64,000 nucleotides of DNA from Micromonospora rubida (GCF_009908295.1 NZ_JAAALO010000005.1:248001-312000); one strand, 5' to 3'. Shown: positions 41,533 through 54,136, numbered from the stretch's first letter. Numbers and translations: made by a program. The notes: generated from the letters alone by a model not told the origin.

Positions 41533-42342
41533 ATGGCTGACGGGATCCGACACGTACACCTGCCCGGCGCGGGCGTACGGCTGCACGCGGTGCGCTGGCC
41601 CGGCCCGGACGACCGACCGCCCCTGGTGGTGCTGCACGGCATCTGGGAGTCGTGGCGCACGTTCGCCGACTCCGCCCACCGGTGGTCCGCCGACCGCGCC
41701 GTGTACTGCGTGGACCTGCGGGGACACGGCGGCAGCGACCGCCCGTCGACCGGGTACCGGTTCGTCGACTACGCGGCCGACGTACGGGCGGCGGTGGCCG
41801 CGCTCGGCGCGGAGGTGGACCTGCTGGGGCACTCGCTCGGCGCGGCGGTGGCGCTGCACGTGGCGGCCGGGTCGGGGACGCCGGCCCGGGTCCGGCGGCT
41901 GGTGGTCGTGGAGCCGCCGGTGCTGCTGCCCGACGACTGGCCGCCGGTGCGCGCCGACATGGCCCGGTCCTGGCGGCTGGCCCGCCGGCCGCTGGACGAG
42001 ATCGTCGCCACGCTGCCGGCCACCGACACCCGGACCTCGGCCTGGCGGCGGATGATCGCCGAGGCCCTGGCGGGCACCGCCGACGGGGTCTTCCGGGCGA
42101 TGGTCGACGGCGAGCAGGGCGAGGTCGACTGGGCCGGCCTGCTGCGCCGGGTCGCCGCCCCCACCCTCGCCATCGCGGGCGACCCGGACGTCCCCGGCAC
42201 GCTGCTCACGGGAGACCGGATGACGGCATTCGGCGCCGGCCTGCCGCAGGCGCGAGTAGCGGTGATACCGGGCGCCGGCCACCACGTCGAACTGGACCGC
42301 CCGGCCTGCTTCCACACCCTGACCAAGGAATTCCTAACCTAA
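41533..42342 (+). CDS. Alpha/beta hydrolase (esterase-type) of the cluster
   Basis: The 269-residue protein has the alpha/beta hydrolase motifs VVLHGIWESWRTF, CVDLRGHGGSDRP, nucleophile elbow LLGHSLGAAVAL (Ser), an acid in IAGDPDVPG and His in PGAGHHVELD. The ATG at 41533 has GAAGGAG upstream, and a SARP-type site stands 50-83 bp before it. It is divergent from NRPS 2. Likely roles are hydrolysis of an ester or amide intermediate, proofreading, or product release. It is not a type II thioesterase by motif. Confidence 0.85.
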   Translation: MADGIRHVHLPGAGVRLHAVRWPGPDDRPPLVVLHGIWESWRTFADSAHRWSADRAVYCVDLRGHGGSDRPSTGYRFVDYAADVRAAVAALGAEVDLLGHSLGAAVALHVAAGSGTPARVRRLVVVEPPVLLPDDWPPVRADMARSWRLARRPLDEIVATLPATDTRTSAWRRMIAEALAGTADGVFRAMVDGEQGEVDWAGLLRRVAAPTLAIAGDPDVPGTLLTGDRMTAFGAGLPQARVAVIPGAGHHVELDRPACFHTLTKEFLT

Positions 42343-42379
42343 CCCCTCCCCCTCTCCTCCTCTCCCCCGGATATGCCCC

Positions 42380-42439
42380 GGTGATCAAGAGGTTTACGTC
42401 AGCCGGCAGACGGATCCTGACGCAAACCTCTTGATCACC
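42380..42439. terminator. 23-bp inverted repeat between convergent genes
   Basis: Left arm 42380-42402 and right arm 42417-42439 pair with one mismatch (T-A against T-G). Both arms contain GATCAAGAGGTTT. It lies between the alpha/beta hydrolase and the type II thioesterase, whose ends converge, so it can end both. From memory this sequence resembles a dispersed intergenic element of Micromonospora. Confidence 0.75.
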
Positions 42440-42474
42440 ATGGCGAGGGCGGGGGGCGGGGGTGGGTGGGTGGG

Positions 42475-43236
42475 TTACTGGGCAGGGTGGATGTCTTTTA
42501 GTAGGGGGGTGAGGATGTTGGGGGTGGACCAGGGGAAGAAGTGGTCGCCGGGGAAGAGTCGGTGTCGGGTCGGGCCCCGGGTGTGCTGGGCCCAGTCGGC
42601 GACGGCGTCGGGTGGCACTCCGGCGTCGGCGTCGCCGGCCCAGCTGGCGAGGGCGCAGTCCAGGGGCGGGCCGGGGCGGTACCGGTACGTCTCGGCGGCG
42701 GTGATGTCGGCGCGCAGCGTCGGCAGGCACAGCTCGCGCAGCTCCGGGTGCTCCAGGGCCGCCGACGGTGCCCCGCCGAGCCCCCGCACGGCGGCGATGA
42801 AGTCGTCGTCGCCGAGGGTGTGCATCCGTCGCCGGGGCGGGTGGTGGGCGGCGGCGCGGCCGGAGAGCACCAGCGCGGCCGGCTCCCGGTCGCCGTGCTC
42901 GCGCAGGGCGCGGGCCAGCTCGTACGCGAGCAGCGCCCCGAGGCTGTGCCCGAAGAACGCCACCGGGGCGGGTGGGCCGGCGAACTGCGGGGCGAGCGCC
43001 GATCGCAGCTCGTCGACGAGGCCGTGCAGGTCGGTGCGGGCTGCCTCGTCGAGGCGGTGCTCCCGCCCCGGCAGGCAGACCGTCCACACCTCGATCTCCT
43101 CGGGCAGCCGGGCCGCCCACGGCTGGTACGCGGCCAGCCCACCCCCGGCGTACGGGAAGCAGTAGAGCCGGACCGCGGCGGTGGGGCGGCGCCGCCCGCA
43201 CGACGCCCAGCCCCGATCCGCCGCGATGGTCCTCAC
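42475..43236 (-). CDS. Type II thioesterase
   Basis: The 253-residue external thioesterase removes mis-loaded groups from NRPS carriers. It has the family opening LYCFPYAGGGLAAYQPW, the catalytic Ser in FFGHSLGALLAYE, PGREHRLDE, and the late His in FPGDHFF. The GTG at 43236 overlaps the flavoprotein stop by 4 bp, so it is the last gene of the NRPS 3 - SHMT - flavoprotein - TEII operon. Its presence fits an assembly line that has several misfitting A and C domains. Confidence 0.92.
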   Translation of the reverse strand: MRTIAADRGWASCGRRRPTAAVRLYCFPYAGGGLAAYQPWAARLPEEIEVWTVCLPGREHRLDEAARTDLHGLVDELRSALAPQFAGPPAPVAFFGHSLGALLAYELARALREHGDREPAALVLSGRAAAHHPPRRRMHTLGDDDFIAAVRGLGGAPSAALEHPELRELCLPTLRADITAAETYRYRPGPPLDCALASWAGDADAGVPPDAVADWAQHTRGPTRHRLFPGDHFFPWSTPNILTPLLKDIHPAQ

Positions 43237-43916
43237 GCCTGCCCCACGGTGGCGTACCGGCGGGCGAACCACCGGTCGTCGCGCTCGTTGGCGTACCCGG
43301 TGGCGAGCGCGTCCCGGCCGGTCAGCTCGCGGTGCTCGGCGAGCAGCCGGGCCATCGCGACCATCCGGTGCAGCATCCGGTCGAGCATCTCCACGCCCTC
43401 GGTGTCGGCGAGCGCCTCGCCCCGGTGGTTGCCGTAGAGGATGGCCGGGAAGCCGCTGCCCACCATGATCATCCGGTTGAGCAGCACGTTGGCGACGAGC
43501 TGGTTGTAGACCTCGGTGTGGCTGTACCGGCGGCCGATCACCACCACCCCGCCGACCTTGTTGGTCAGCGGTCGCTGGAACCGCAGGTAGCCGACCCCGG
43601 CCCGCTCGATGAACGCCTGCATGGTGGTGGCCGGGCCGAAGCCGTGCACGGGCGCGGCCCAGACGATCCCGTCGGCCAGCGCCATCCGGTCGACCACCGC
43701 GGGAACGTCGTCGCCGGTGACGGCGCACGGCTCGCAACGGGAGTTGCAGTCCCCGCACGGGCCGCAGCCGCTCAGCTTCAGCTCGCCGAGGTTGATCACC
43801 TCCAGGTCGACGCCGTGTTCGGCCAGGAGCTCGGCGGCGTGCGCCAGCAATTCCCGGGTGTTGCCGTCGGGGCGCTCCGAGCCGTTGACGGCCACGAACC
43901 TCATCCGCTTCTGCAC
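43233..43916 (-). CDS. Iron-sulfur flavoprotein (NADPH-dependent FMN reductase family)
   Basis: The 227-residue protein has a flavodoxin-like FMN-binding start (MRFVAVNGSERPDGNT) and a compact cysteine cluster, CGPCGDCNSRCEPC (about 47-60), typical of iron-sulfur flavoproteins that carry a 4Fe-4S cluster. Such proteins transfer electrons or reduce small aromatic or quinone substrates. The GTG at 43916 has AAGGAGGAG 7-8 bases upstream and is preferred to the ATG at 43904. The last 4 bases overlap the TEII gene. A role might be oxidation of an azoline ring or reduction of an aromatic precursor; this is inference only. Confidence 0.78.
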   Translation of the reverse strand: MQKRMRFVAVNGSERPDGNTRELLAHAAELLAEHGVDLEVINLGELKLSGCGPCGDCNSRCEPCAVTGDDVPAVVDRMALADGIVWAAPVHGFGPATTMQAFIERAGVGYLRFQRPLTNKVGGVVVIGRRYSHTEVYNQLVANVLLNRMIMVGSGFPAILYGNHRGEALADTEGVEMLDRMLHRMVAMARLLAEHRELTGRDALATGYANERDDRWFARRYATVGQA

Positions 43917-43946
43917 TTCGACTCTCCTCCTTCGGTCGTGGGCGGC

Positions 43947-43980
43947 GGTGGCGGGCCGACCGGGCGGCCGGCCCGCCACC
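43947..43980 (-). terminator. 12-bp hairpin between SHMT and flavoprotein genes
   Basis: Arms 43947-43958 and 43969-43980 are exact complements with a 10-nt loop, ending 10 bp after the SHMT-like stop. It may attenuate transcription into the flavoprotein and TEII genes, which have their own good ribosome sites. Confidence 0.5.
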
Positions 43981-43989
43981 GGTGGCCGC

Positions 43990-45369
43990 TCAGCGGTTGG
44001 CGACGGTCAGCTCCCGCTCGGGGGCCGGGACCGGGTAGCCGGGAATGGGGTGGGTGGCGCAGAGCCGGGCCACCCGCTGCCGGGCCAGCTCCCGCACGGC
44101 CGCCGGCAGGTGGTACTCCCGGTCGGAGTACGGCTCGACGGCCGACAGCACCAGGTCGATCAGCTCGGCGCAGGCGACCGCCGCGTCGGCGTCCATGCCC
44201 CGGGCGGCGATGCTGTTGGTGCCCAGCCGCAGCCCGGCGGTGACCAGGGCCGGGGTGGTGTCCCGGGGCACCCGGTTCTTGTTGACCACGATGTGGCACT
44301 CCTCCAGCGCCAGCTCGGCCACGAGGCCGGTCATCCGGCGGGCGGACAGGTCGATCAGGACCATGTGGTTGTCGGTGCCCCCGGAGACCACCTCGTAGCC
44401 GAGGTCGGCCAGCGCCGCCGCCATCGCCCGGGCGTTCGTGACGATCCGCTGGGCGGTGACCCGGAACTGCGGGCCGGTGGCGATGTCCAGGGTCCGCGCC
44501 TTCGCCGCGATGGCGTTGAGCACCGGGGCCCCCTGGAAGTAGGGGAACACCGTGCGCTGGACGAACTGGGCGAGGGTGCCCTTGCCCCGGGGGGCGGGGG
44601 CGTCGGCGTCCCGGCCGGCGAGGATCAGGCCGCCGCGCGGGCCGTAGAGCTGCTTGTGGGTGCAGGTGGTGGTCAGGTGGGCGTGGTCGATCGGGTTGGG
44701 GTGCAGCCCGGCGATGACCAGCCCGGCGGTGTGCGAGATGTCCGCCAGCAGGTACGCCCCGACCCGGTCGGCGATCCGGCGGAACCGGGCGAAGTCGATC
44801 TGCCGGGGGTACGCGGTAGCGCCGCACACGATCACCTTCGGCCGGTGCTCCTCGGCGAGGCGTTCCACCTCGGCGTAGTCGATCAGCCCGGCGTCGTCGA
44901 GCCCGTACCCGACGGCCCGGAAGTACCGGCCGGCGTACGCGGCCGGGCTGCCGTGGGTGAGGTGACCGCCCTTGTCCAGGGCCATGCCGAGCATGGTGTC
45001 GCCGGGTTCCAGGAGGCTGGACAGCACCGCGTAGTTGGCCGTGGTCGCCGAGTGCGGCTGCACGTTGGCGTACCGGGCGCCGAACGCCAGCCGGGCCCGG
45101 TCGACGGCGAGCTGTTCGATGCCGTCGACGCCCTCGCAGCCGGCGTGGTAGCGGCGGCCCGGGTAGCCCTCGGCGGTGACGTTGACGGCGACGGACGACT
45201 GGCTGGCCAGCACCGACGGGTCGACGGGCGAGCAGGACGCGACGAGGGACAGGGTGCCGGCCTGGCGCAGCTGCTCGTGGACCAGCACCTCGTGCAGCCG
45301 GGGGTCGGTGGTGGCGAGCTGGTGCAGCCCGGCGTCGAGCAGCTCGCCCATCGGGTCGACGGTGGACAT
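43990..45369 (-). CDS. SHMT-like PLP enzyme
   Basis: The 459-residue fold-type I PLP enzyme is close to serine hydroxymethyltransferase: AEGYPGRRYHAGCEGVDGIE, ANVQPHSATTANY, KGGHLTHGSP, DISHTAGLVIAGLHPNP, and the PLP lysine in THKQLYGPRGGL (about 239). The tyrosine-glycine pair of SHMT (RYYGG) is replaced by RYHAG (about 73-77). Such changes occur in SHMT-like transaldolases and alpha-methylserine-forming enzymes, so the product may be L-serine/glycine, a beta-hydroxy amino acid or alpha-methylserine. The ATG at 45369 begins 3 bp after the NRPS 3 stop, with GGAGG upstream. With phosphoglycerate dehydrogenase it suggests a serine-type building block made for the peptide. Confidence 0.83.
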   Translation of the reverse strand: MSTVDPMGELLDAGLHQLATTDPRLHEVLVHEQLRQAGTLSLVASCSPVDPSVLASQSSVAVNVTAEGYPGRRYHAGCEGVDGIEQLAVDRARLAFGARYANVQPHSATTANYAVLSSLLEPGDTMLGMALDKGGHLTHGSPAAYAGRYFRAVGYGLDDAGLIDYAEVERLAEEHRPKVIVCGATAYPRQIDFARFRRIADRVGAYLLADISHTAGLVIAGLHPNPIDHAHLTTTCTHKQLYGPRGGLILAGRDADAPAPRGKGTLAQFVQRTVFPYFQGAPVLNAIAAKARTLDIATGPQFRVTAQRIVTNARAMAAALADLGYEVVSGGTDNHMVLIDLSARRMTGLVAELALEECHIVVNKNRVPRDTTPALVTAGLRLGTNSIAARGMDADAAVACAELIDLVLSAVEPYSDREYHLPAAVRELARQRVARLCATHPIPGYPVPAPERELTVANR

Positions 45370-45371
45370 CC

Positions 45372-49331
<3,960 letters not shown>

Positions 49332-49408
49332 GTCTGTCGCGACCTCCACTCCCTGGATCTCCGCGCGGCGGATGGGCACCGTCGGGCCGGTCGGATGCGA
49401 GTGGGGCG

Positions 49409-49442
49409 ACGGTAGGAAGCGCCGGTTCGCGCCGGGTTACGC
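49409..49442 (-). promoter_or_regulatory. SARP-type promoter of NRPS 3
   Basis: Minus-strand heptamers GCGTAAC (49436-49442) and CGCGAAC (49425-49431) are 11 bp apart, then 8 bp, then CCTACCGT (49409-49416). It is the right-most SARP-type site and probably marks the cluster edge. Confidence 0.8.
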
Positions 49443-49499
49443 GCGGCGGCGGGCCGGCACCGGGCTGAGCGGGGCCGATGGCCATGCGACGCCTCGGAC

Positions 49500-49655
49500 A
49501 TGATGCCGGCGACGGTGACCGCGGCGTTCCAGTCCGCCGTGCTGCGGTACCTGGACGATCCCGCGCTGCTCGACAGGTTGTTGACCGAGCTCGATACCGT
49601 GCGGGGCCGGACGCCGGAGGACCAGTGGATGAGGCTGACCTGCCTCAGCGCCTGA
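49500..49655 (+). CDS. Possible 51-residue small protein upstream of the TRYCO1-like gene
   Basis: An open frame starts with two consecutive ATGs at 49500/49503 and encodes MMPATVTAAFQSAVLRYLDD, then a helical, Leu/Asp-rich region ending at TGA 49653-49655. Its third-base GC bias is normal for a gene, but it has no clear ribosome site. It precedes the TRYCO1-like gene by 29 bp on the same strand. No family is recognised. Confidence 0.35.
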   Translation: MMPATVTAAFQSAVLRYLDDPALLDRLLTELDTVRGRTPEDQWMRLTCLSA

Positions 49656-49684
49656 CGGCGGTCGATCGAGAAAGGACGTGGCCG

Positions 49685-50008
49685 ATGACCGAGGTGGTCG
49701 AGTTCGCCCTGGACGGCGGCGGCAGCGTGCTCGTCGCCGTGGACGACACGCCGGGGATCGCCCCGGCCTCCGCCGCCGAGGACGTGCTGCGCAAGGCCGG
49801 GGTCAGCTTCAACCGGGCGATCGGCCAGGCGCGCGACGCGGCGTCCGCCGCGTTGACCGAGTTCCGGTCCATGGCCGACCGGCCGGACGAGGTGGAGATC
49901 AGCTTCGGGGTCCAGCTCAGCGCCGAGGCGGGCGCGCTGATCGCCCGCACCGGGGTGCAGGGGCAGCTCCAGGTGACCGTGCGCTGGCACCGGTCCCCCA
50001 CCGCCTGA
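49685..50008 (+). CDS. Trypsin-co-occurring domain 1 (TRYCO1 / CU044_2847-like) protein
   Basis: The 107-residue protein has the TRYCO1-like pattern: MTEVVEFALDGGGSVLVAVDD, a helix with KAGVSFNRAIGQARDAA, and a C-terminal VEISFGVQLSAEAGALIARTG followed by VTVRW strands. TRYCO1 domains are small non-enzymatic modules that in actinomycetes accompany trypsin-like or effector-associated proteins in conflict systems. The ATG at 49685 has AAAGGA upstream; a longer open frame from 49478 is unlike the family before this point. No trypsin-like gene lies beside it here, so it may be an orphan or may work with a protein elsewhere. The convergent large subtilisin lies next to it. Confidence 0.7.
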   Translation: MTEVVEFALDGGGSVLVAVDDTPGIAPASAAEDVLRKAGVSFNRAIGQARDAASAALTEFRSMADRPDEVEISFGVQLSAEAGALIARTGVQGQLQVTVRWHRSPTA

Positions 50009-50101
50009 CCGACGCCTCCCCGGGGACCGCCGCGCGGTGGTCGAGCCCGGCCCCCGCCGCACGCGAGCCCTCACCGGGCCGCTGTCCGGCGAGCGAGCGA
50101 A

Positions 50102-50129
50102 GCGGGGCCGGGATGACTCCCGGCCCCGC
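50102..50129. terminator. Bidirectional hairpin terminator
   Basis: GCGGGGCCGGG at 50102-50112 pairs exactly with 50119-50129 around a 6-nt loop, between the TRYCO1-like gene (plus) and the subtilisin gene (minus). Confidence 0.8.
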
Positions 50130-50152
50130 CCCACAACTGTGAACCTTCCTAC

Positions 50153-53100
50153 CTAGCGCGCACTGCGGAGGCCGTAGGCGCGGTGCAGGGTCTGCTCGAC
50201 GGTGCTGCCGTTCTCGTCGACGGCGTGGACGCGGATGCTGACCGCGCCCGTCGTCTGCTCCAGCTTCGGGTGGCTGATCCGTCCGCTGAACTTGCCGTTG
50301 TGCTTGTCCACCTTGACGGACTTCCAGTTCGCACCGTCATCGGTGCTCACCCACATCTTCAGGCTGCGCAGCTTCGGCGCGGCCAGGCCGTTGCCGTAGT
50401 GGCCGCCGATGGTGATCTCCTGCGACCGGCCGGCGACGGCCTGGTTGGCCAGGTCGACCTCCGTGTTGTAGCGCAGCCGCAGGATCTGCTCCGCCTGGCA
50501 CAGCTCGGCCCGTCCCAGCAGGGTCTGGCCCATGCAGGACGCGAAGTCCGCGGTCTCGGCGGTCGGCCGCTGCGACCGGAACGTGTAGACCGCGTCCTCC
50601 TTGGTGGCGTACCGCTGCTGCGGATTTAGGGCGGTGGCGGTGTGGGTGAGCCGGTACCGGCCGGCTTCGGCCGGCACGTCGAAGGTGTCGACCGGGATTC
50701 GCAGCAGGAAGAAGATGGCGCTCACCAGGTATCCCCGCTCCTTGACGGGAATCTCCTGGCCGTCCCGCGACAGCGTCCACTCGCCGGGCCGGCCCTGCGT
50801 GCTGTGGCCGGCCTGGTCGAGCGATAGCGTGTCGAAGACCATGGTGTCGCCGGCGCGGCAGGTGTAGCAAGCGACGGCGCCCCACGGGTGGGCCAGCACG
50901 TTCGCGGGCGAGCCGTGCGGTCCGGTGGCGAGCGGTTGGGAGTTCCACGCCTCGGTGCGCCGTCCGGGCTTGGTGAAGATCTCGTTCGCCCAGGGGGCCG
51001 GCCCGTACTGGACCCCGTTCACCGGCTCGTCGTACGTGTAGTCCGCCGTGCGATTCCACAGCACGTCGCCGGAGATCGGGCCGACGTACTCGGTGACCGT
51101 GCTCTGCGCCCGGCGTGGCGCCGCTCTGGTAACCGCGGACACGAGCATGTCAGCGTGCTGGGCCGACCATACCTGGCTGACGGTGGCCGGGGCGTCGGAG
51201 TGGAACCGGTTGTCGATCCGGTAGACCTGCCGGTCGGTGACCCGGTAGGTCAGCTTCTGAGGCACGCGGCCGAGCTCCGGGAACGCCAGTACGTACCGAT
51301 AGGGGCTGACCGCCGTACCGGAGGTGTTGACGCTGACCGCGCCGCCCTTCAGCCGTCCGAGCAGCGTCCGGGCCTCGGCCACCGGGATGCTCATCGTCGG
51401 GATCGAGTAGACCGGCCAGGTGGTGTCGCCGATCATGACGTGGCCCTGCTTGCCGAAGCCCAGCACCGCCGCAGCCCCGGCCTGCGCGGCGTTGCCGACC
51501 CGGGTGGCGACCTCCTCCCCGCACACGATCAGCGGGCAGGCGTCGGAGAGGTCGAGCAGCACCAGCTTGCCCTTCGCATCCACCGCGGCGAAGTCCTCGG
51601 TGGTGCCGGTGCCGGCATAGACCACCGGCAGGGTGCGCCGGCCGTCGAGCTTGGGCAGCACCGCGTCGGCTGCCTGGTAGCGCGGGTGCAGGTCGAGGCC
51701 ACGCGGACCGCGCACCGACATGGCGATCTGCGGTGCGCCGAGCAGGTGCTGGCTGAACGCCTGGAACACGCCCTGCCGCACCGGCTTCGTGGGCAGCAGC
51801 CAGCCGTCCCAACCGTCGGCCGGTCGGGCCATCGCGGAGCCCTGCACGCCGCCGTAGTTGTTGGCGCCCAACCGCAGCGCCCCGAACACCATCTGGTAGT
51901 TGTCGCTGCCCTTCGGCGTGTCGACGGTGATCTTTCGGAGCTTGCGCAGGTCCAGGGTCACCGTGGTGTCCTCGGTGACGTCGAACTCCGGTTGCATGGC
52001 GATCGCGCTGTTGCGGCCGTCCGAGTCGAACCAGTCGACCAACACCGCCACGGCGTGTTCACCACCGTAGACGCGGGCCGTCGTCTCGGTCTCCGCGCCG
52101 CCGAGCACCGCTCCGCCGCGGTCCTTGCGGCCGTCGGTGCGGGCGAACACCCAGTTGCCGGGGTAGAAGTACGCCGGGTCCACCCCGTCCGGCAGGATCA
52201 GCTTGCCGGTGACCTGGAACGACTGGGGCTCCTTGTAGAGACCGATGGCGGTGCCGACCTCGATCCCCTCAGCGCTGGCCCGCAACGCGCCCTCGTACCA
52301 GGTGGACTCGCTGCCGGCTGCGGGGTGCACGGTCGCCGTCACGTCGGCGGTGCCGTTGGCCGGCACCGTCACGGTCTCCCTGTCGAGGGTGAGCATTCCG
52401 GCGGGGGCGTTGCCCTTGTCGGTGGAGAGCGTCGCGGTCAGCCGCAGCGTGACCGGCGTCGTCGAGTTGTTGACGTAGCTGACGGTGCGGCTCGATGCCG
52501 CGGTCTGCCCGTACGTGATCAGACCGAAGTCGAGGCTGTTGGTCGCGTACACCTGCTGGCGCACCGCCCGGGCCACGTCGACCCGGCCGGCGCCCTGCTC
52601 GTAGGCGCGACTTCCGGTGTCCTTGGCGGTGCTGACCAGCACCGGCTTGAGCTGCTTGGCCGCCCAGTCCGGGTGCTGCTGGCCCAGGATCGCCGCGGCG
52701 CCCGCCACGTGCGGGGCCGCCATCGAGGTGCCGTTGGCCGCCAGGTAGCGCTCACCGGCCGCGCCGCCCATGATGCTCGGCTCGGAGCGCGCGGCCACGA
52801 TACCGACGCCCGGGGCGGAGATGTCCGGCTTGAGGCCATGGTCAAGTCGCCGGGGCCCGCGGCTGGAGAAGCTGGCCGTCTTGTCGTCGCGGTCCACCGC
52901 GGCCACGGTCAGCGCCGCCTCGGCGACGCCGGGCGCTCCCAGGGTCTGCGGGTTGGGGCCGCTGTTGCCGCCGGCCACCACGAAGAGCGTCCCGTACTGC
53001 GAGGTCAGGTTGTTGAGAGCGACACTCTGCGGACTGGTGTGGTCTCCACCGCCACCGAGGCTCATGTTGACGATGTCGGCGCCGGCCGCGGCCGCCCACT

Positions 53101-54136
53101 CCATGCCCGCGATCACGTTCCGGGTGCTGCCCGTGCCGTAGTCGCCGAGCACCTTGCCGACCATCAACGACGCGCCCGGGGCCACGCCCCGGTACTTGCC
53201 GTTGGAGGCGGCGCCGCTGCCCGCGATGATCGAGGCCACGTGGGTGCCGTGGCCGAAGTTGTCGTGGATGGACGGGGTGGAGGTGTGGTTCACCGCCGCC
53301 ACGATCCGGCCACCGCCGAAGTCCGGGTGGTTGAGGTCGATGCCGCTGTCCAGGACGGCGACCTTCACCCCGGTCCCGTCGAGGCCGACCTTCCACGCCT
53401 CGGGCGCGCCGATCTGCGCCACGCTGCGGTCCAGCGTCGGGTAGACCCGCTGGTCCAGCCAGAGCTTGGTCAGCCCGGCACCCAACGTCGACGCACGGGC
53501 TCCCGCACCGCTCTGGGCACCCGCCACCGCGGCCCAGAAGTCGCCGGCCTGCTTCTTGGTCACGTCGAACCCGGCGCCGCCGACGCTGGGCAGCGCCGCC
53601 ACGTCGGTGTTGGCCGGCAGGGCTTCGGCCCGCGCCTTCAGCGTGCTCGCGGTCGGCGACTTCGCGCTGCGCGCGCCGGTGCCGTACTGGGCGATCACCG
53701 GAAGCTCGTCGGTCAGGTCGTCGGTGTAACCGTTGTCGACCAGGTAGTCGACGTCGAACAGGGCCCGGTCCAGCTTGCCCGCGTCGACCAGCGGCATGGC
53801 GTCGGACGGGTAGACGAAGTACGAGTCGCCGTCGCGGACCTGCAGGAAGCTCATCGCGCCGCGGCCGGAGCGCAGCGCCGGCTCCAGCGTGACGCGCGGC
53901 GTTCCCTCCTTGTCCACCTGGTAGTGGACGACATCGCCGGTGATCAGGGTGACCCGACGCGCGCCCGGCGCGACACCGGCCGGGGCGGCCCCGGTCGGGG
54001 TGACGACGGCCGGAACGGCTGCCGGGACGGTCGGGAGGTCCGGGCGCGCCGTGGCCGGTGCGGCGCCGGAGAGGACCAGCCCGAGGACGGAAACCCCGAC
54101 TATCGTGTCGCGCGATCTCCATCGTCGATGACTCAT
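50153..54136 (-). CDS. Large secreted subtilisin-family (S8) serine peptidase
   Basis: The 1327-residue protein has a signal peptide (SRDTIVGVSVLGLVLSGAAP, cleavage near ATARP), a pro-region (about 50-215), and a subtilisin catalytic domain with Asp in VAVLDSGID (about 260), His in NFGHGTHVA (about 295) and Ser in NGTSMAAPH (about 480). A PA-like insert (PIVCGEEVATRVGNAAQAGA) and several hundred residues of C-terminal beta-sandwich domains follow. The ATG at 54136 follows AAGGAG at 5 bases. It is divergent from a TrmB/LuxR-like regulator, which is likely its controller. It is an extracellular protease, probably not part of the peptide cluster. Confidence 0.9.
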   Translation of the reverse strand: MSHRRWRSRDTIVGVSVLGLVLSGAAPATARPDLPTVPAAVPAVVTPTGAAPAGVAPGARRVTLITGDVVHYQVDKEGTPRVTLEPALRSGRGAMSFLQVRDGDSYFVYPSDAMPLVDAGKLDRALFDVDYLVDNGYTDDLTDELPVIAQYGTGARSAKSPTASTLKARAEALPANTDVAALPSVGGAGFDVTKKQAGDFWAAVAGAQSGAGARASTLGAGLTKLWLDQRVYPTLDRSVAQIGAPEAWKVGLDGTGVKVAVLDSGIDLNHPDFGGGRIVAAVNHTSTPSIHDNFGHGTHVASIIAGSGAASNGKYRGVAPGASLMVGKVLGDYGTGSTRNVIAGMEWAAAAGADIVNMSLGGGGDHTSPQSVALNNLTSQYGTLFVVAGGNSGPNPQTLGAPGVAEAALTVAAVDRDDKTASFSSRGPRRLDHGLKPDISAPGVGIVAARSEPSIMGGAAGERYLAANGTSMAAPHVAGAAAILGQQHPDWAAKQLKPVLVSTAKDTGSRAYEQGAGRVDVARAVRQQVYATNSLDFGLITYGQTAASSRTVSYVNNSTTPVTLRLTATLSTDKGNAPAGMLTLDRETVTVPANGTADVTATVHPAAGSESTWYEGALRASAEGIEVGTAIGLYKEPQSFQVTGKLILPDGVDPAYFYPGNWVFARTDGRKDRGGAVLGGAETETTARVYGGEHAVAVLVDWFDSDGRNSAIAMQPEFDVTEDTTVTLDLRKLRKITVDTPKGSDNYQMVFGALRLGANNYGGVQGSAMARPADGWDGWLLPTKPVRQGVFQAFSQHLLGAPQIAMSVRGPRGLDLHPRYQAADAVLPKLDGRRTLPVVYAGTGTTEDFAAVDAKGKLVLLDLSDACPLIVCGEEVATRVGNAAQAGAAAVLGFGKQGHVMIGDTTWPVYSIPTMSIPVAEARTLLGRLKGGAVSVNTSGTAVSPYRYVLAFPELGRVPQKLTYRVTDRQVYRIDNRFHSDAPATVSQVWSAQHADMLVSAVTRAAPRRAQSTVTEYVGPISGDVLWNRTADYTYDEPVNGVQYGPAPWANEIFTKPGRRTEAWNSQPLATGPHGSPANVLAHPWGAVACYTCRAGDTMVFDTLSLDQAGHSTQGRPGEWTLSRDGQEIPVKERGYLVSAIFFLLRIPVDTFDVPAEAGRYRLTHTATALNPQQRYATKEDAVYTFRSQRPTAETADFASCMGQTLLGRAELCQAEQILRLRYNTEVDLANQAVAGRSQEITIGGHYGNGLAAPKLRSLKMWVSTDDGANWKSVKVDKHNGKFSGRISHPKLEQTTGAVSIRVHAVDENGSTVEQTLHRAYGLRSAR

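Noticed and set aside
43990-45369. Obafluorin-type cluster, because of the SHMT-like enzyme and Cys thioesterase
   Set aside because: No p-aminophenylalanine genes (PapB/C-like), no thiamine-dependent decarboxylase and no nitro-forming oxygenase in the window; the similarity is limited to two features.
51125-51140. GGTAACC-like match to the SARP heptamer inside the subtilisin gene
   Set aside because: Lone heptamer inside a coding region, no second copy at 11 bp and no -10 at the right spacing.
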